Shown piece after piece: positions 22,391 to 24,385 of a stretch of DNA of 24,385 nt. Every line of letters begins with the position of its first letter. The first letter of the stretch is position 1. A program made the translations under genes and the position numbers. The notes under the pieces were generated by a model. That model searched no databases. It saw only the letters and a program-made list of their open reading frames with translations, and had not been told where the DNA came from. Origin of the DNA: Bacteroidales bacterium (GTDB lineage: Bacteria; Bacteroidota; Bacteroidia; Bacteroidales; UBA932); the NCBI GenBank assembly GCA_016295455.1, contig JAEDLE010000030.1:1-24385 (forward strand), in the 5' to 3' direction.

Positions 22391-23116
22391 ATGGAACACG
22401 CTGTCAGCATATTCCTGCTCTGCATAGTTTCGGCCTTTATCTTCAGGATAACGGGCTTCGGCTTCGGGATAGTGATAATGACCGTCCTCCCCTACCTTAT
22501 GCCAAGTTACGGGGAGGCGACGGCATTGTCCGGCTTGCTTGCGCTGTCAATGTCCATAGTGGTGGCCTGGAGAATGCGTCATTATGTGACCTGGAGCAGG
22601 CTGTTGCCGATTCTTATCTGTTTCTCGCTTGTATCCTGCGTCGCCATATTCATGCTCAGGCAAATGAATGATGTGCTGCTGAGAAAGATTCTTGGCGTGG
22701 CTCTGATGCTGATCAGCCTGTATTTCTTTTTCCTGAGCGAACGCATCCGATTCAAGACCACTCTTCCGTACCAGCTTGGTGCCGGCATCATCAGCGGCTT
22801 CATGGGCGGTTTCTTCGGAATGCAGGGGCCACCGGCCGTGCTCTATTTCATTTCTTCGGAACCGGACAAAGAGCATTATCTGGCTATGCTTCAACACTAT
22901 CTGCTGCTGGGCAACATCATCATGACCATAGCCCGCTGGCGCAATGGTTTCGTGACTCCGGCCGTCGGGCTTGCCTATATCTACGGCATAGGCGGAGTTG
23001 CAATCGGAGCAGCAATGGGTGCCTGGGTTTTCAAGCGGATTCCCGGTGCAGTTTTCCGCAAGATAGTCTATGGTTTCATCGGTATCAGCGGTCTGATCAT
23101 TCTGCTCCGCGCCTGA
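22391..23116 (+). CDS. TauE/SafE family membrane exporter
   Basis: A 241-residue integral membrane protein with about eight helices and no signal peptide. The two inverted halves of the TauE/SafE fold show as IFRITGFGFGIVIMTVLPYL (about 17-36) and GAGIISGFMGGFFGMQGPPA (about 130-149), with the typical GFGFG and GG-FG-GPP loops. Family members export sulfite, sulfoacetate or other organosulfur anions, but many are of unknown substrate, and nothing here points to sulfur metabolism. The gene starts seven bases after the kinase stop, so the two are one transcription unit, ended by the bidirectional terminator at 23241-23278. Confidence 0.88.
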   Translation: MEHAVSIFLLCIVSAFIFRITGFGFGIVIMTVLPYLMPSYGEATALSGLLALSMSIVVAWRMRHYVTWSRLLPILICFSLVSCVAIFMLRQMNDVLLRKILGVALMLISLYFFFLSERIRFKTTLPYQLGAGIISGFMGGFFGMQGPPAVLYFISSEPDKEHYLAMLQHYLLLGNIIMTIARWRNGFVTPAVGLAYIYGIGGVAIGAAMGAWVFKRIPGAVFRKIVYGFIGISGLIILLRA

Positions 23117-23240
23117 TTTTTCCTGAGACCACCGGTGCAGTATTCCACCGTAATGACAGCTGACCTGGCATTCCGCTGACGGCAGATGCTTCAGCCTTTC
23201 CCGGAATCACTTACCGTTCAGGGCAGCATGGAAGAAACGG

Positions 23241-23278
23241 AAAAGATGGCCTCATCCTTTCGGAATCAGCCATCTTTT
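23241..23278. terminator. Bidirectional terminator between convergent genes
   Basis: AAAAGATGGC (23241-23250) pairs perfectly with GCCATCTTTT (23269-23278) over ten positions; the 18-base loop contains a small TCC-TTTC-GGA stem. A/T runs on each strand allow termination of the exporter transcript and of the GH127 gene. Confidence 0.88.
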
Positions 23279-23294
23279 CATTGTTTACAACCCG

Positions 23295-24385
23295 CTAGAA
23301 GCCAAGGGCTTTGAGCTGGGAAACGGCACGTTCAATCATATCGGAGGTGCCACTGCCGTCGGTAACGTAGCTGACAACCATATCGGCATAGTCCAGAGCT
23401 TCCTTCACTTTCGCGTCAGACTTGGAAGGAGTTGCCTCGGCCACTAGCCTGTTCAGTTCAGCAAGGTCCTCGATCTCAGGAAGATTGCCCGGACGCATGC
23501 TGTTGATAAGTTCCTTCAGCACAGAGGCCATCTTGTCCACTTCGGCCTGGCTGAAATTCTTCACGCTTCCGGTAATGATCTGGTTCGCTTTCTCATACTG
23601 CTCCATCATCCTGGCATAGCCATATGGTGCCCACGGCGAATACTCAGGAACCTTGACTTTCATTTCGATCCAGGAGTTCTGCGCATCGCGGCGGCGTCGG
23701 GCAATCTGCATCTGCTCTTCAAGTGCGCTCTTGTCCACACCGGCTGCATCTTCGAGATTCTGGATGGCAAGACCCAGCTCATATGCCTGAAGATCGACAT
23801 CGATCTGGCTTGCAGAAGAGTCCAACACTCCGCGTGAAGCGTCGGCCACGTTCTTCATCCTCCTTACACTCTCATCGGTATATGCACTCACGCTGACATT
23901 TTCAGCAAGATTGAGGGCATGGACAAGGGTTTCAGGGTTGACAGCACCCTTTGCCTCAAGTGACCTGAGGGCTGCATCAAGTGATGCTTTCTGAGCAGAC
24001 ACCTCTGCATCAGTCAGTTGAGCTTTCTGGCTAACCTCTCTTGCCTTCGTCACAGTCTCGGAAAGCTTTGAATATGACGACTCGGTATAGTGTGCCGCAG
24101 GCACCGAACCGGCCCTTTCCACAGCCGAAACAAGTTCCATCCTCGCCTGTGCAGAAGGATCTCCGATGAGGTTGATGCGGAAATAGCGGGTTGCATGCTC
24201 ATCCGCATAGTAGTCAGGGATGAAGGTGCGTCCGCCCATCTTCACGGTATACAGGTGGCCATCGGTTCCCCTGTCATCGCTTGCGCCGCAGAGGGTGATT
24301 TCAGAAAGGTCGGACTGGAGGGTCACGGTTGCGTCCTCCCACTCCTCGATGCCTGTAGTCGCCATCACGAGCGGTCCGTACATCA
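23295..24385 (-). CDS. GH127 beta-L-arabinofuranosidase with FIVAR repeats, 5' part missing
   Basis: The frame runs off the right edge; 362 residues of C-terminus are visible and the ATG at 24383 is internal. The first residues MYGPLVMATTGIEEWED and the later TFIPDYYADEHATRYFRINL fit the C-terminal beta-domains of GH127 enzymes, which remove beta-L-arabinofuranose from arabinan or glycoproteins. Residues about 90-145 and 150-215 are two helical FIVAR-like repeats (YTESSYSKLSETVTKAREV; YTDESVRRMKNVADASRGVL), followed by a further helical region to the final LKALGF. The catalytic Cys/Glu site would be in the missing part. The gene is convergent with the exporter. Confidence 0.72.
   Translation of the reverse strand, partial: MYGPLVMATTGIEEWEDATVTLQSDLSEITLCGASDDRGTDGHLYTVKMGGRTFIPDYYADEHATRYFRINLIGDPSAQARMELVSAVERAGSVPAAHYTESSYSKLSETVTKAREVSQKAQLTDAEVSAQKASLDAALRSLEAKGAVNPETLVHALNLAENVSVSAYTDESVRRMKNVADASRGVLDSSASQIDVDLQAYELGLAIQNLEDAAGVDKSALEEQMQIARRRRDAQNSWIEMKVKVPEYSPWAPYGYARMMEQYEKANQIITGSVKNFSQAEVDKMASVLKELINSMRPGNLPEIEDLAELNRLVAEATPSKSDAKVKEALDYADMVVSYVTDGSGTSDMIERAVSQLKALGF

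Overview
The window looks like chromosomal DNA of an uncultured, plant-polysaccharide-degrading member of the Bacteroidales (gut or rumen type). The evidence is: intergenic -7 boxes of the Bacteroidetes type (TAnnTTTG, mostly TATCTTTG or TATATTTG), no canonical Shine-Dalgarno sequences, lipoproteins with SPII lipoboxes, an ECF sigma factor overlapping an anti-sigma/beta-barrel gene, a B12-riboswitch-controlled TonB-dependent receptor, and Prevotella/Bacteroides-style xylan enzymes. The genus is inferred only loosely and cannot be fixed from this sequence.

Layout. Positions 1-4060 are a worn region. It holds an internally deleted remnant of an NhaP2/CvrA-type cation/proton antiporter (181-345), a flavin reductase (369-878, minus), an unidentified coding remnant (about 951-1121), and a minus-strand ECF sigma factor (2363-2920). 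The sigma gene overlaps by ATGA the gene for a dual-membrane-spanning anti-sigma/beta-barrel protein (1083-2366). Two small lipoproteins follow (2957-3400 and 3597-4058), and between them, on the plus strand, lies the C-terminal relic of an outer-membrane beta-barrel protein with an in-frame amber codon (3425-3586).

Positions 4162-8211 carry a GH35/DUF5597-type lipoprotein glycosidase and a BtuB-like TonB receptor. A complete cobalamin riboswitch (7801-7975), a start-proximal hairpin and a promoter precede the receptor gene. Positions 8212-13834 carry, on the plus strand, a secreted GH10 xylanase fused to a CE1 feruloyl esterase (strong terminator after it) and then carB, the large subunit of carbamoyl-phosphate synthase, without carA beside it. 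A Pif1-like helicase (13870-15831, minus) converges on carB. Divergent from the helicase is a two-gene unit: an MGDG-synthase/UgtP-like glycosyltransferase overlapping an integral membrane protein of YjdF/DUF2238 type. Positions 18069-23116 carry a tandem GH43-CBM-GH43-CBM enzyme, a TGS/uridine-kinase-like nucleoside kinase and a TauE/SafE exporter. A bidirectional terminator separates these from the 3' part of a GH127-FIVAR gene that runs off the right edge.

How the genes work together. GH10-CE1, the double GH43, GH127 and the GH35-like enzyme form a dispersed arabinoxylan/hemicellulose toolkit: backbone cleavage, feruloyl ester removal, then arabinose, xylose or galactose side-chain removal. 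No SusC/SusD pair is visible here. The sigma/anti-sigma pair is an envelope-sensing module of a recently described type. The remaining genes are housekeeping or envelope functions. I found no tRNA, rRNA, CRISPR array, insertion sequence or phage gene.
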